DNA of 64,000 bases from Natrialba aegyptia DSM 13077 (GCF_000337535.1 NZ_AOIP01000032.1:81988-145987); one strand, 5' to 3'; shown: positions 17,329-25,146, counted from the stretch's first letter. The notes: a model not told the origin generated them from the sequence alone. Numbers and translations: made by a program.

Positions 17329-18006
17329 ATGACACGCGCACTGTTTGTCGTTAGCGAGGAAGGTTACTGGGGAGAGGAGTGTGTCGAACCGCTGGAAACG
17401 CTCTCGAACGCCGGGATCGAGATTACAGTCGCCACGCCGTCCGGCAGTCCGCCAGAAATCGACGACCGCTCGCTCGACCCCGACGAGGTCGGCGAAGAGA
17501 CCGCCGAACACGTCCGCGATGTCCACGAAAACGACGAACGGCTCAACGATCCGATCCCGACGGCACAGGCCGACGCCGCCGACTACGACACCGTCGTCTT
17601 CCCCGGCGGCCACGGAACCGAATGGGACGTCAACCAGGACAGCGATGCCCGCCGACTGCTCCGAAACACCATCGAAGGCGACGGCAAAGCACTCGTCGTC
17701 TGTCACGCCCTCGGCCTGCTCGCGTTCGCCCGCGACGGCGACGGCGAGTTCATCGTCGACGGCCGCGACGTGACCGGCTTCCCCAACGAGTGGGAAGCGA
17801 CCATCGTCGACGAGAACGATCTGATGCCGAGCGGGCGCAAACTTCCCTACTGGGTCGAAGACGAAGTTATCGCCGCCGGCGGCAACTGGGACGCCGAACT
17901 CGACCAGGACACGAGCGTCACCGTCGACGGCGACCTGCTCACCGCCCGCGGCCCCGGCTCTTCGAGTGCGGCAGCCGAAACGCTGCTGAGTGAACTCGAA
18001 CGCTGA
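17329..18006 (+). CDS. DJ-1/PfpI-family protein
   Basis: A 225-residue member of the class I glutamine amidotransferase-like superfamily. The start MTRALFVVSEEGYWGEECVEPL gives the first strand with an acidic residue, and VVCHALGLLAFA around residue 125 is the nucleophile elbow with Cys followed by His. Relatives include glyoxalase III/deglycases, Hsp31-type chaperones and proteases; the sequence does not separate them. It lies divergently next to Hsp20, which would suit a stress role. The in-frame extension to 17239 is unlikely, since the protein begins its first strand right at this ATG. Confidence 0.85.
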   Translation: MTRALFVVSEEGYWGEECVEPLETLSNAGIEITVATPSGSPPEIDDRSLDPDEVGEETAEHVRDVHENDERLNDPIPTAQADAADYDTVVFPGGHGTEWDVNQDSDARRLLRNTIEGDGKALVVCHALGLLAFARDGDGEFIVDGRDVTGFPNEWEATIVDENDLMPSGRKLPYWVEDEVIAAGGNWDAELDQDTSVTVDGDLLTARGPGSSSAAAETLLSELER

Positions 18007-18121
18007 TCTCGGGTGACCGGGTAGATCGTACGACCGACTAGTTGGCTCCCTTTGATTTCGTGGCTGACACTGGAATCGCCAATGAGAAGGGGCTTTAGGC
18101 AGTATCTATTTCATCCATACG

Positions 18122-19012
18122 ATGAGGCGTCGGCGCGCTCTGGCCGCCGTCACTGCACTCGCAGGCACAGCGACTGCTGGGCTCACGAGTTCACAGACGG
18201 GAAACGATCGCCTACTCTCCGTGGCGCGCACTCCCGGAGAGGGGGGCGAGGCCAGCACGAGCACGGAACGGCTGCTCCCCGGGACGGTTCACGAAACACC
18301 GCTGTATGCGATCGAGAGCCACCGAGACGGGCCGACAGCGATGGTGTTCGGCGGCATCCACGGGGATGAGCGAAGCGGCATTCGAGTCGCCCACGAGGTC
18401 GCCGACTGGCACCCCGACGCGGGAACGATCGTCGTCGTCCCCGAAACCAATCGCGTCGCCGTCGAAAACGATACTCGAAGGGGGACCAGTGGCGATCTCA
18501 ATCGCCAATTCCCCGGCGACGAGTCGCCGACGACATCACTCGCAGCCGGCATCTGGGATGCCGTCGAACGGTACGACCCGGATGTCGTCCTCGACTTGCA
18601 CCGCTCGCTGGGTATCTACGGCCTCCATCGAGAGTACGTCGGCCAGGTCGTCTTTCACTCGGCCGCCGCCCGTGGCAAGCCACTCGTCGATGCGCTCAAC
18701 GACGACGCCGTCCCGTGGTACCTGCCGTTCCACCGATTTACCGCCCAGGAAAGCACCGCCGGCGGTCCGTTGCTCTTCCAGAAGGCCGCCCACGAACTCG
18801 ACGCCGCCACCTACCTCTTTGAAACCACCGAGTTCCTCCTCAACCAGGCGACCAGAACCCAGCAAGCACGGCTCGTCACAGCGCACGTCCTCGCGTTACA
18901 CGGCTTACTCGAGTTCGAGCAGGCTCCAGCGAACTCGACCCCGTCGAATACGCAAGCGAAGACGGCCGCAGACTCGACCGAGACGAGTTCAGAAACGAGG
19001 GCCGACTCATGA
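18122..19012 (+). CDS. Exported aspartoacylase/succinylglutamate-desuccinylase-like metallohydrolase
   Basis: A 296-residue zinc carboxypeptidase-like protein. VFGGIHGDERSG (about residue 75-86) supplies two zinc ligands, His and Glu, and VLDLHRSLG (about residue 158) the third, His. Arg-Gln-Phe (DLNRQFPG) matches the substrate-binding motif of the AstE/AspA family. The N-terminus MRRRRALAAVTALAGTATAG has the Arg-rich plus hydrophobic layout of a Tat signal, so it probably acts outside the membrane, unlike most family members. The C-terminal ~30 residues are Thr/Ser-rich. Its stop overlaps the next gene (ATGA). An N-acyl amino acid amidohydrolase is the likeliest function. Confidence 0.82.
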   Translation: MRRRRALAAVTALAGTATAGLTSSQTGNDRLLSVARTPGEGGEASTSTERLLPGTVHETPLYAIESHRDGPTAMVFGGIHGDERSGIRVAHEVADWHPDAGTIVVVPETNRVAVENDTRRGTSGDLNRQFPGDESPTTSLAAGIWDAVERYDPDVVLDLHRSLGIYGLHREYVGQVVFHSAAARGKPLVDALNDDAVPWYLPFHRFTAQESTAGGPLLFQKAAHELDAATYLFETTEFLLNQATRTQQARLVTAHVLALHGLLEFEQAPANSTPSNTQAKTAADSTETSSETRADS

Positions 19013-19407
19013 CCGCTTCGTCCGATCCGAACGCGGAGCCCGTCTCACACCCACAGGAGAGGGAGCTGCGTACAAGCCCCTTCTTGCTCGTCCGACGAGC
19101 CCTTACCAGTCCGGTCACGATCGCGACCTACATCCTGCTCGTCGTCCCGTTCGCCCTCGGCTGGCTCAAGACTGAACTCTTCTCACCGCTTGCGCTGCCG
19201 GGCTACGTGCTCTACAGCGTCGGCACCGCAATCGGTAACGCCCTCGCTCCCCGATTCGAGTTCTGGGTGTACTGGATTCCGTTCCTCGGAAGCTGTTACG
19301 GCCTCGCAGTCAGTGTCGGAGCCGGATGCGAGTGGCTGCGTGTTCGGTCGGTCGGGACCGAGCCGGAGGGCACGAAGTCAGCGGACGAACAACGCCGCCG
19401 GCTGTGA
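19009..19407 (+). CDS. Small membrane protein coupled to the metallohydrolase
   Basis: A 132-residue protein with three hydrophobic segments (about residues 32-52, 62-80, 84-108). The order TYILLVVPFALGWLKTELFS and SVGTAIGNALAP is distinctive, but I do not know a family. It starts inside the stop of the exported metallohydrolase, so the two are probably made together; it may tether or aid the exported enzyme, which is inference. Confidence 0.72.
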   Translation: MTASSDPNAEPVSHPQERELRTSPFLLVRRALTSPVTIATYILLVVPFALGWLKTELFSPLALPGYVLYSVGTAIGNALAPRFEFWVYWIPFLGSCYGLAVSVGAGCEWLRVRSVGTEPEGTKSADEQRRRL

Positions 19408-19518
19408 GGACGCTTTCGCGGCAGCCGCCTCGAGATCGTCACCAGATCGTCACTGGCACGACCGAGCTATCGTGACGCGAATCAGTCCCTTTTTACGCGG
19501 TGGCGGGGAACTGCGACT

Positions 19519-19746
19519 ATGAGCTTCGAGGAAGACGACAGAGTCGTGCTGAACGACAAGCACAGCGAGTTCGACGGTGACACCGGCACCATCACCCAGA
19601 CGATGGAGTCGATGTTCGGCGATGTAACCTACACCGTGAGCTTCGAGGACGGCCAGGAGACGGGGATTCCGGAGGACGATCTGGAGGCGGCTGCCGAGGA
19701 GGACGCAGACACCGACACCGACACAGACGCAGACACCGACAACTAA
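19519..19746 (+). CDS. Small acidic beta-barrel-like protein, unknown function
   Basis: A 75-residue protein. Residues 1-50 (EEDDRVVLNDKHSEFDGDTGTI, then VTYTVSFEDGQETGIPEDDL) look like a small KOW/DUF1918-like barrel that could bind RNA or protein. The last 20 residues are Asp-Thr/Ala repeats from an ACCGAC hexamer tract which continues into the spacer beyond the stop. Haloarchaeal proteins of this form are widespread and uncharacterised. Confidence 0.75.
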   Translation: MSFEEDDRVVLNDKHSEFDGDTGTITQTMESMFGDVTYTVSFEDGQETGIPEDDLEAAAEEDADTDTDTDADTDN

Positions 19747-19852
19747 CGCGATACACGGGCAGTATCTGCCTCCCGACGCTCGGCACACGACTGCCTCTCT
19801 TGTCGGGTGTAGCCGCTGGCCGTGTGAATACCTCCTTCACGCGCTGTCCCGT

Positions 19853-20010
19853 TTTGTCACCGACACCGAACCGACGCTGACGGCGATACCGAGACTGCCA
19901 CTACGATCGGCACCGACACCGACGTCGAATCGAACTCGACTCTGAGGCCCACACTCACACCGAGACCGACGCCGACACCCGCACCCACACCGAAACCGAC
20001 ACCGACACCG
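19853..20010 (+). repeat. ACCGAC/ACCGAA hexamer tract abutting the next start codon
   Basis: A degenerate hexamer array runs right up to the ATG at 20011. Translated in the same frame it would read Thr/Asp then Pro-Thr rich. The frame is open back to 19828 but has no ATG, GTG or TTG, so the tract is most likely not translated and the next gene starts at 20011. It looks like an extension of the repeat at the end of the preceding gene. Confidence 0.7.
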
Positions 20011-20451
20011 ATGCCACAGATCCCGCTTCACTACGTCGACATCCGAACGTTCTGCTACGCCACCGAAGACGAAAAGCGCGTCGAGCAAGCCCTGCGTACC
20101 TTCCTCCCCGAAGAGTTCGAAATCGATCGTGCCGAAACCGAGGGCCACTACGGCGACCGCATCCTCATCCTCTCGGCGCGCGTCGAAAACGCCGACGACG
20201 TTCGCCACGTCCTCTCGCAACTCACCGAACTCGAGTCGTTCGACACCCTGCTCGACGAACTCAACGACCGCGTGACCGAAAACACCGAACTCTTCGTGCG
20301 CCTGGACAAGCAGGCCGCCTTCGGGGGAACCGTCCGCGTCGGCGACGGCATCATGTTCCGGGCGAAGGTCGAAGCCTACCCGGCGAAGAAAGAACAGGCT
20401 CTGGAGAACGCACGAGACGTTCTCGAACGGCTGCGCGACGAGTCGTCGTAG
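20011..20451 (+). CDS. Predicted RNA-binding protein (COG1325 exosome-associated type)
   Basis: A 146-residue protein of the archaeal family predicted to be an exosome-linked RNA-binding subunit. It starts MPQIPLHYVDIRTFCYATEDE, a signature first strand, then has EGHYGDRILILSARVENADDVRHVL and a FVRLDKQAAF-G-GTVRVGD segment near the C-terminus. Structural relatives have a ribosomal L5-like fold. No enzymatic motif is expected. The start codon is fixed because the open upstream frame lacks any usable start. A repeat tract abuts the ATG, leaving no normal promoter spacing visible. Confidence 0.8.
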   Translation: MPQIPLHYVDIRTFCYATEDEKRVEQALRTFLPEEFEIDRAETEGHYGDRILILSARVENADDVRHVLSQLTELESFDTLLDELNDRVTENTELFVRLDKQAAFGGTVRVGDGIMFRAKVEAYPAKKEQALENARDVLERLRDESS

Positions 20452-20477
20452 ACCGAGGAACTCCCCTCCTGTCGGTG

Positions 20478-20864
20478 TCAGGCATCCTTCCAAATAAGCC
20501 CCTCAATCGTCGCCCGCAACACGGTCTCGCCACCCTCGTTCTCGCAGTCGACGGCCGACGTGAACTCGTAGCGGTCGTCTCGTTCTGCGACTGTCTCGTA
20601 TGTTGACCGACACGTGATGTGTTCTCCGGTGTAGACCGGTCGGATGAACTCGATCTCCATCGTCCGCGCCAGTACCTCGTTGTCGCCGCCGATCTTCGTG
20701 GGCATGGTCGCCGTCAACAACCCCTGGACCATCACCCGACCGTCTTCATCCGCGTCAGTGTGACGCGGCTGCGCGTCCCCGGAGAGTTCGGCAAACTGCT
20801 TGACATCAGCTACCGTGAACGTCCGCTCGAACGTTCGCGTCTCCCCTTCGACTGGTGGGTTCAT
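20478..20864 (-). CDS. MaoC-like hotdog dehydratase family protein
   Basis: A 128-residue hotdog-fold protein. FTVADVKQFAELSGDAQPRHTD matches the (R)-specific enoyl-CoA hydratase motif (SGD-x-NP-x-H) with Asp and His in place, though the Asn-Pro is Gln-Pro. VMVQGLLTATMPTKIGG continues the family pattern. Single-hotdog proteins dimerise; the substrate could be an enoyl-CoA in fatty-acid or PHA metabolism. I start at MNPPVEGETRTFERTF since the 42 preceding in-frame residues are Arg-rich and unlike the family. It converges on the RNA-binding gene. Confidence 0.8.
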   Translation of the reverse strand: MNPPVEGETRTFERTFTVADVKQFAELSGDAQPRHTDADEDGRVMVQGLLTATMPTKIGGDNEVLARTMEIEFIRPVYTGEHITCRSTYETVAERDDRYEFTSAVDCENEGGETVLRATIEGLIWKDA

Positions 20865-21031
20865 GCAACCGGACAGTACCGGTCGGGTCGTCGTAACGAT
20901 GGCGGTCGCTGAACTCGTCGGTCCGCGGCAGTCGTAACGCGCTCGTCGGTCGAGCCGTCGGATCGCAACCGTCACTGAGGAACCCAACATGTTGGTGAAG
21001 CAGCTAAGCGATCGACGCCCGTCGATTCCGT

Positions 21032-21862
21032 ATGAACGGGAGCGACGACGTATCTGTTACCGCCGGATACGGAACGTCCGTACATAGACTGACAGCGCTC
21101 CCGCGAGACCTCCACGGAAGAAACCCGATCCTGTTCTGGACCGCCACGGGGAACGCCGTTCTGTGTCTGGGTTTTCTCGTCGGGCTCGCGGTAGACCCCA
21201 GCGTCGTCAACGGGGAGTCCGCGTGGCTCAAACCGACGAAGTTTGCCGTCTCGATCTGTCTGTTTACCGCGACCCTCGCCTGGCTTACACCGCACCTGAC
21301 GGTTTCGCGGCGATTCCGACGATCGAGTTCGTGGGCCATCGCGGGTGCGCTGGGCATCGAAATCGTCGCAATCGCCGGCCAAGCCGCTCGTGGCACCCGG
21401 TCGCATTTCAACTACGCGACGACGGTCGACACGGCCATCTACGTGACGATGGGCGCGGTGATCGTCGCGATGACGCTGCTGGTCGCGTGGCTGTTCGTTC
21501 GCGCGACGCGAAACGGGTTCGACGTTCATCCGGCGTTCGCGCTGGGGATTACACTCGGCGGCGGGCTGTTCGTCGTCGGCGCGTTCGAGGGGCAGGTGAT
21601 GGGCGTGTTGAATACGAACTCCGTCGGTAGCGGCTACACGCTGCCGGCGGTCGGCTGGACGCTCGCCGGGGATTTTCGGGTGGCACACTTCGCCGGCCTC
21701 CACGCGTTGCAGGTGCTTCCGCTAGCAGGCTACGTGGCTGCGCGCGCCGAACAACAGGGCCGGATTACCGCACCCCGAAAGGTCGTCTGGCTCGTCGGGG
21801 GCCTCTACGCGGGACTCTTACTCCTGGCGTTTTCGCTGGCGCTTGCGCCGCTGGTCGCGTGA
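21032..21862 (+). CDS. Multi-spanning membrane protein, unknown function
   Basis: A 276-residue protein with about seven hydrophobic helices (from ILFWTATGNAVLCLGFLVGLAV to LYAGLLLLAFSLALAPLV). Conserved-looking polar residues sit in helices (WLKPTKFAVSICLFTATLAW, HFAGLHALQVLPLAGY). The histidines in the last motif could bind haem or another metal, which I infer only from their place in a membrane segment. I do not recognise a named family with certainty. It is a single-gene unit. Confidence 0.78.
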   Translation: MNGSDDVSVTAGYGTSVHRLTALPRDLHGRNPILFWTATGNAVLCLGFLVGLAVDPSVVNGESAWLKPTKFAVSICLFTATLAWLTPHLTVSRRFRRSSSWAIAGALGIEIVAIAGQAARGTRSHFNYATTVDTAIYVTMGAVIVAMTLLVAWLFVRATRNGFDVHPAFALGITLGGGLFVVGAFEGQVMGVLNTNSVGSGYTLPAVGWTLAGDFRVAHFAGLHALQVLPLAGYVAARAEQQGRITAPRKVVWLVGGLYAGLLLLAFSLALAPLVA

Positions 21863-22007
21863 CCGAGTCGGTAGGTTCTCGCAGGCAGCGGGTACGTCAC
21901 GCGGCCTGCAACCGGAACCGGAGACTAATATCGATCGGCGTGTACTAGGCAGTTACACGACGCCCTACGGAAACGGTGGACGATGACACGAGACGGACTA
22001 GCCCGCG

Positions 22008-22649
22008 ATGACGGAGCGGATGATTAGCGCGACGTTCCGGATACGACTCTCGGAAGCCCTCTGGGTAGCTCAGCTCTCCACCGCGTTCCCGCAGGCGACG
22101 TTCAGGCTCCTCTCGGGATACCGGACCGAAGAGCGGGCGCTGGAACTCGGCGAAACGATCACCGACCGACCGGCGGCCGTCGTCGCGGCGATGGCCGACC
22201 ATCCCTCGATAGAGATCTCCGAACTGCTGGAATCGGACGCGCGGCGCGCGCTCGTCAAATACGAGACGACCGACACCGCCCTGTACGAGTTCGTCGAACG
22301 GTCGTCGCTCACGATCGAGTTCCCGATCACGGTACAAGACGGCTGGTACGAGTTCGATCTCACGGGGACGCGTCAGGAACTGGACCGCGTGCAGGAGCTG
22401 CTCGAAGGCGGACCCTACGAGTACGAACTCCTCTCGTTGATTCAGTCGCCGGACGCGGACCGCTTGTTGACGACGCGCCAGCGAGAAGTGATCGAAACGG
22501 CGATTCGGATGGGGTATTTCGAGATTCCGCGGACGTGTACCCTCGCTGTGGTGGCGGACGAACTCGGGATCGACAAGTCGACTGCGAGTACGATTTTGCG
22601 GCGGGGTGAGGCGCGGATTATCAAATCCTTCGTCAGCGGTCCCGACTGA
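22008..22649 (+). CDS. Bat-type HTH transcriptional regulator
   Basis: A 213-residue regulator of the bacterio-opsin activator HTH class. The C-terminal 55 residues form the HTH-10 domain: LTTRQREVIETAIRMGYFEIPR, then LAVVADELGIDKSTASTILRRGE. The N-terminal ~150 residues are the short sensor-like module seen in many haloarchaeal Bat paralogues, with no PAS or GAF signature. The targets are unknown; genes near it give no clue. An alternative start at 22020 is equally possible. Confidence 0.87.
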   Translation: MTERMISATFRIRLSEALWVAQLSTAFPQATFRLLSGYRTEERALELGETITDRPAAVVAAMADHPSIEISELLESDARRALVKYETTDTALYEFVERSSLTIEFPITVQDGWYEFDLTGTRQELDRVQELLEGGPYEYELLSLIQSPDADRLLTTRQREVIETAIRMGYFEIPRTCTLAVVADELGIDKSTASTILRRGEARIIKSFVSGPD

Positions 22650-22961
22650 CGGGACTGGCTGAGGGGCGCTGTATCAACACCGCCCGGCGAGCGTTCAGCG
22701 GGAGTGGGGTGCTCGTCGATTGTCGGGATTCGCTACGACGGTTTCAGCGCCGAGCGCTGGCGGCGGTGAATTTGACTCCGAAGTTCACTCGAGCGTCGCG
22801 TTTGCGGGCCGAGTTGTGGCGGTGGTGATGGTTGTGGTGGGTGTCGGTGTGGGTTCGATGACTGCAGTGGTGAGAGTGATGGTGGTCTCGCACACCGGCC
22901 GACAACTCGGCTGGCCGCCGCGACCCGAGTGTAGGTGAACTCGGTTGGCGGTGGCCGCGGC
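22650..22961. other. Spacer with low-complexity GTG-rich run
   Basis: A 312-nt gap between the Bat-type gene and the small zinc protein. Around 22810-22890 the plus strand is a G/T-rich run of GTGGTGGT-type units. The small open frame there encodes almost only Val/Gly/Met and does not look like a protein. I see nothing else. Confidence 0.5.
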
Positions 22962-23231
22962 TTACTCGGCGTCGGAATTCGAGTCGGACCGGTTGGGGTC
23001 CGGCGGGGCGACGCGACAGCCGCAGGGGCCGGCGACGGCTTCGCCGGGGCCGATCATGGTTCTCCGTGCGATCGGCGTCCCACAGCGGGGACAGCGGGGG
23101 AGGCTGACGGTCTCCGGCTCGCCCGTCGTCTCGGTGCCGTTGCTAGCCGTGTCGGGTGCAGTGCCGTTGTCACCCACGTCGCTCGCGGTGCCGTCGCTAG
23201 CCGCATCGCTCGCGTCCGCGTCGTCGGTCAT
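22962..23231 (-). CDS. Small zinc-ribbon protein
   Basis: An 89-residue acidic protein. The first half is Asp/Ser/Ala/Thr-rich and unlikely to fold. The second half has PRCPRCGTPI, then GPCGCRV, four cysteines in the C-x2-C ... C-x-C pattern of a zinc ribbon. Haloarchaea have many such small zinc proteins, several of which affect growth or biofilm when deleted, but this one is not assigned. I take the ATG at 23231 over the one at 23243. Confidence 0.6.
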   Translation of the reverse strand: MTDDADASDAASDGTASDVGDNGTAPDTASNGTETTGEPETVSLPRCPRCGTPIARRTMIGPGEAVAGPCGCRVAPPDPNRSDSNSDAE

Positions 23232-23317
23232 ACCGATCGGCACCCCGATTCGCTCGTTCGTTCGGCAGAACGCGTTGCTACTGGTCGACTCCGTCGATTC
23301 ATCAATCGTGCGGGATG

Positions 23318-23324
23318 TTTATAT
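23318..23324 (+). promoter_or_regulatory. TATA box ahead of the first structured repeat
   Basis: TTTATAT stands directly before the left copy of the paired repeat. A transcript would begin near 23345, inside the repeat. The right copy has only a weak TTCTATC at the same place. Confidence 0.45.
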
Positions 23325-23465
23325 CCCGTGAGAATGTACGCAAACATGGCTGCAAGCTAACCGCTTGGAAGCCACGTCTCGGATGGTGGCTCATCCGGGA
23401 CATTTTCATGTCCGTTGTGGCTTCCGTCCTAATTGTTGACTGGTAGTGACTTATATCTACCGCTG
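23325..23465 (+). repeat. Left copy of a structured ~142-nt repeat (possible ncRNA)
   Basis: This 141-nt sequence is matched by a diverged copy at 25147-25290 on the same strand. It can form three nested or adjacent stems: 23367-23375 with 23417-23425 (GGAAGCCAC/GTGGCTTCC, 9 bp), 23377-23385 with 23392-23400 (9 bp, hexaloop), and 23442-23446 with 23457-23461 (GGTAG/CTACC). A small alternative hairpin at 23398-23413 competes with the second. It has no open frame of note (ATG at 23346 reads five codons). Possible readings are a small non-coding RNA gene, an untranslated leader, or a MITE-like element. Confidence 0.6.
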
Positions 23466-23650
23466 GGCGGCGGGAAGGAGCGTTCGTCCGCGAGAGAACT
23501 CGTGTCGCTCTCGGCCGAACTCACAGATCGAATCTGACGGCAAAACCACCTCTGTACTGCCGTTCTTGGTTGTGCGATCCGGGCAGGGACACGGGTATTA
23601 AACTGCGAAGCCTCCACGATTGAAATCATTATAGAGAGCAAGGAGAATAC

Positions 23651-23670
23651 CCGCGCCTTTAGGCGCGGGA
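23651..23670 (+). repeat. 8-bp hairpin with TTTA loop, left of tnpB
   Basis: CCCGCGCC-TTTA-GGCGCGGG is a perfect 8-bp hairpin. It could be the left-end palindrome of the tnpB element. Yet in loop and in what follows (ATGAATCC) it resembles the right-end hairpin at 25059-25078 (loop TTTA, followed by AGGATGTC), so it could instead be the leftover 3' end of another such element. Confidence 0.6.
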
Positions 23671-23782
23671 TGAATCCGACACTCTGACCAGCAACCCACC
23701 GACGACACTTCACCCAGATATTCCACGCACAGTCGTTGATTTTAATAGCTATCTTTTCATAATACGTTATGAAGTCAGTACG

Positions 23783-25039
23783 ATGCTGGAGACGACCCGC
23801 ACCTACGTCGCACGCATCACGAACCACCAACAGGTTCGTGGCGATCTCGACCAGTGCGGGTTCTCCGCATCCAAACTGTGGAACGTCGGGCGCTACTACA
23901 TCCAACAACGGTGGGACGAAGACGGTGAGATACCCGGCGAAGCCGAACTGAAATCGGAGTTGAAAGACCACGAACGCTACAGTGACCTGCATTCTCAGTC
24001 AAGTCAGCGAGTTCTCGAAGAACTTGCTGAAGCGTTCACTGGCTGGTACAACTCCGACGACGGCAACAACCCACCGGGCTACCGGAAACGTGGCGACCGA
24101 CACCCACGCTCCACCGTAACGTGGAAACAGCGGGCTATCAAGCACGACGACAAACACGGTCAACTCCGCCTCTCGAAAGGGTTCAACCTGAAAGAGTCGC
24201 GGTCTGACTTCATCCTCGCCGAATACGAAACTCGTCCCGACGTACAGGTGGAGAACATCCAGCAGGTTCGTGCCGTCTGGAACGGCGACCATTGGGAACT
24301 CCACCTCGTCTGCAAGAAAGAGATTCCCGTCGAGGACGCGCCCGGCGACAAGACGGCGGGCATCGACCTCGGTATCAGTAACTATCTCGCCATCGACCAC
24401 GAGGATGGCCCCTCTGAGTTGTATCCAGGGAACACGCTGAAAGAGGACAAGCACTACTTCACCCGCGAGGAGTACCAGACCGAGGGAGAGAACGGGCCGT
24501 CGAAACGTGCGTTGAAGGCTCGCCGGAAACTCTCCCGGCGCAAAGACCACTTCCTCCACACCCTCTCAAAACACATCGTTGAGCGGTGTGTCGAGGAAGG
24601 TGTGAAGAAAATCGCGGTTGGCAATCTCAGCGACATCCGCGAAGATGAGAACGGTGACTCGCGGAACTGGGGTACGTCTGGGAACAAGAAACTCCACGGA
24701 TGGGAATTTGACCGCTTCGCCCGTCTACTCGAATACAAGGCCGAGGAACACGGTATCCTCGTTGACCGCGTAGACGAGGAGAACACGAGCAAGACGTGTT
24801 CGTGTTGCGGGCAAATTCGAGACAGTAATCGCGTGGAGCGTGGTCTGTACGTCTGTTCATCGTGCGAGACGACGATGAACGCGGATGTGAACGGTGCGGT
24901 GAATATCCGCAGAAGGATAACTCAGAGTCCCCCGACGGGGGATATGAGTAACGGCTGGTTGGCACAGCCCGGAGTCTTCCTGTTCGACCGCGAGAGCGGG
25001 TCGTTCAACACGAGAGAACAGGGAGACTGCAAACCCTAA
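23783..25039 (+). CDS. tnpB: TnpB RNA-guided nuclease-like protein
   Basis: A 418-residue OrfB/TnpB protein, the ancestor group of Cas12. The RuvC-like domain has Asp195 in GIDLGIS and Asp368 in NADVNGAVNI. The zinc ribbon between them has Cys339, Cys342, Cys358 and Cys361 (CSCCG, CSSC). The central acidic residue usually found as V-E-D-L is here VGNL (Gly280-Asn281); the nearest acidic residues are Asp284, Glu287 and Asp288 in SDIREDE. TnpB cuts DNA guided by an RNA from the element's right end, helping the element persist. Length matches active members (about 400). It has no tnpA beside it and sits upstream of dnaK. Confidence 0.9.
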   Translation: MLETTRTYVARITNHQQVRGDLDQCGFSASKLWNVGRYYIQQRWDEDGEIPGEAELKSELKDHERYSDLHSQSSQRVLEELAEAFTGWYNSDDGNNPPGYRKRGDRHPRSTVTWKQRAIKHDDKHGQLRLSKGFNLKESRSDFILAEYETRPDVQVENIQQVRAVWNGDHWELHLVCKKEIPVEDAPGDKTAGIDLGISNYLAIDHEDGPSELYPGNTLKEDKHYFTREEYQTEGENGPSKRALKARRKLSRRKDHFLHTLSKHIVERCVEEGVKKIAVGNLSDIREDENGDSRNWGTSGNKKLHGWEFDRFARLLEYKAEEHGILVDRVDEENTSKTCSCCGQIRDSNRVERGLYVCSSCETTMNADVNGAVNIRRRITQSPPTGDMSNGWLAQPGVFLFDRESGSFNTREQGDCKP

Positions 25040-25040
25040 T

Positions 25041-25085
25041 ATCCCAACGCTTGGGATTCCTCCGGCTTTAGCCGGAGGAGGATGT
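25041..25085 (+). ncRNA. Predicted right-end guide RNA scaffold (reRNA/omega RNA 3' part)
   Basis: Just after the tnpB stop are two perfect hairpins: ATCCCAA-CGC-TTGGGAT (25041-25057) and CCTCCGGC-TTTA-GCCGGAGG (25059-25078), then AGGATGTCAA. In TnpB systems the guide RNA scaffold comes from the end of tnpB and the right end, and its guide is the adjacent flank. Here the guide would begin near 25086. Only the 3' part is marked; the RNA probably extends back into the coding region. Confidence 0.55.
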
Positions 25086-25146
25086 CAACGACGCGATCCA
25101 GGGCACTAGCTGTCGTACCGTTCGGTTGCAGCCGCGTTCCTTCTAT

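Larger units (their letters stand above)
23651..25085 (+). mobile_element. IS1341-type (IS200/IS605 family) tnpB-only element
   Basis: The element consists of one tnpB gene and hairpins at both sides, with no tnpA. Bounds are approximate: the left is set at the 23651 hairpin and the right just after the hairpin at 25059-25078 and the AGGATGTCAA that follows it, the usual right-end layout in haloarchaea. IS200/IS605 elements make no target duplication, so exact ends need comparison with an empty site. Without tnpA it would need a transposase in trans. Confidence 0.7.

Noticed and set aside
19700-20010. Possible CRISPR array
   Set aside because: Units are 6 nt long and contiguous with no spacers; it is a microsatellite.
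22720-22938. 72-codon frame rich in Val and Gly
   Set aside because: It comes from a GTG/GGT simple repeat and has no promoter or family.
23429-23992. 187-codon minus-strand frame
   Set aside because: Overlaps the structured repeat and the start of tnpB and lacks acidic composition or motifs.
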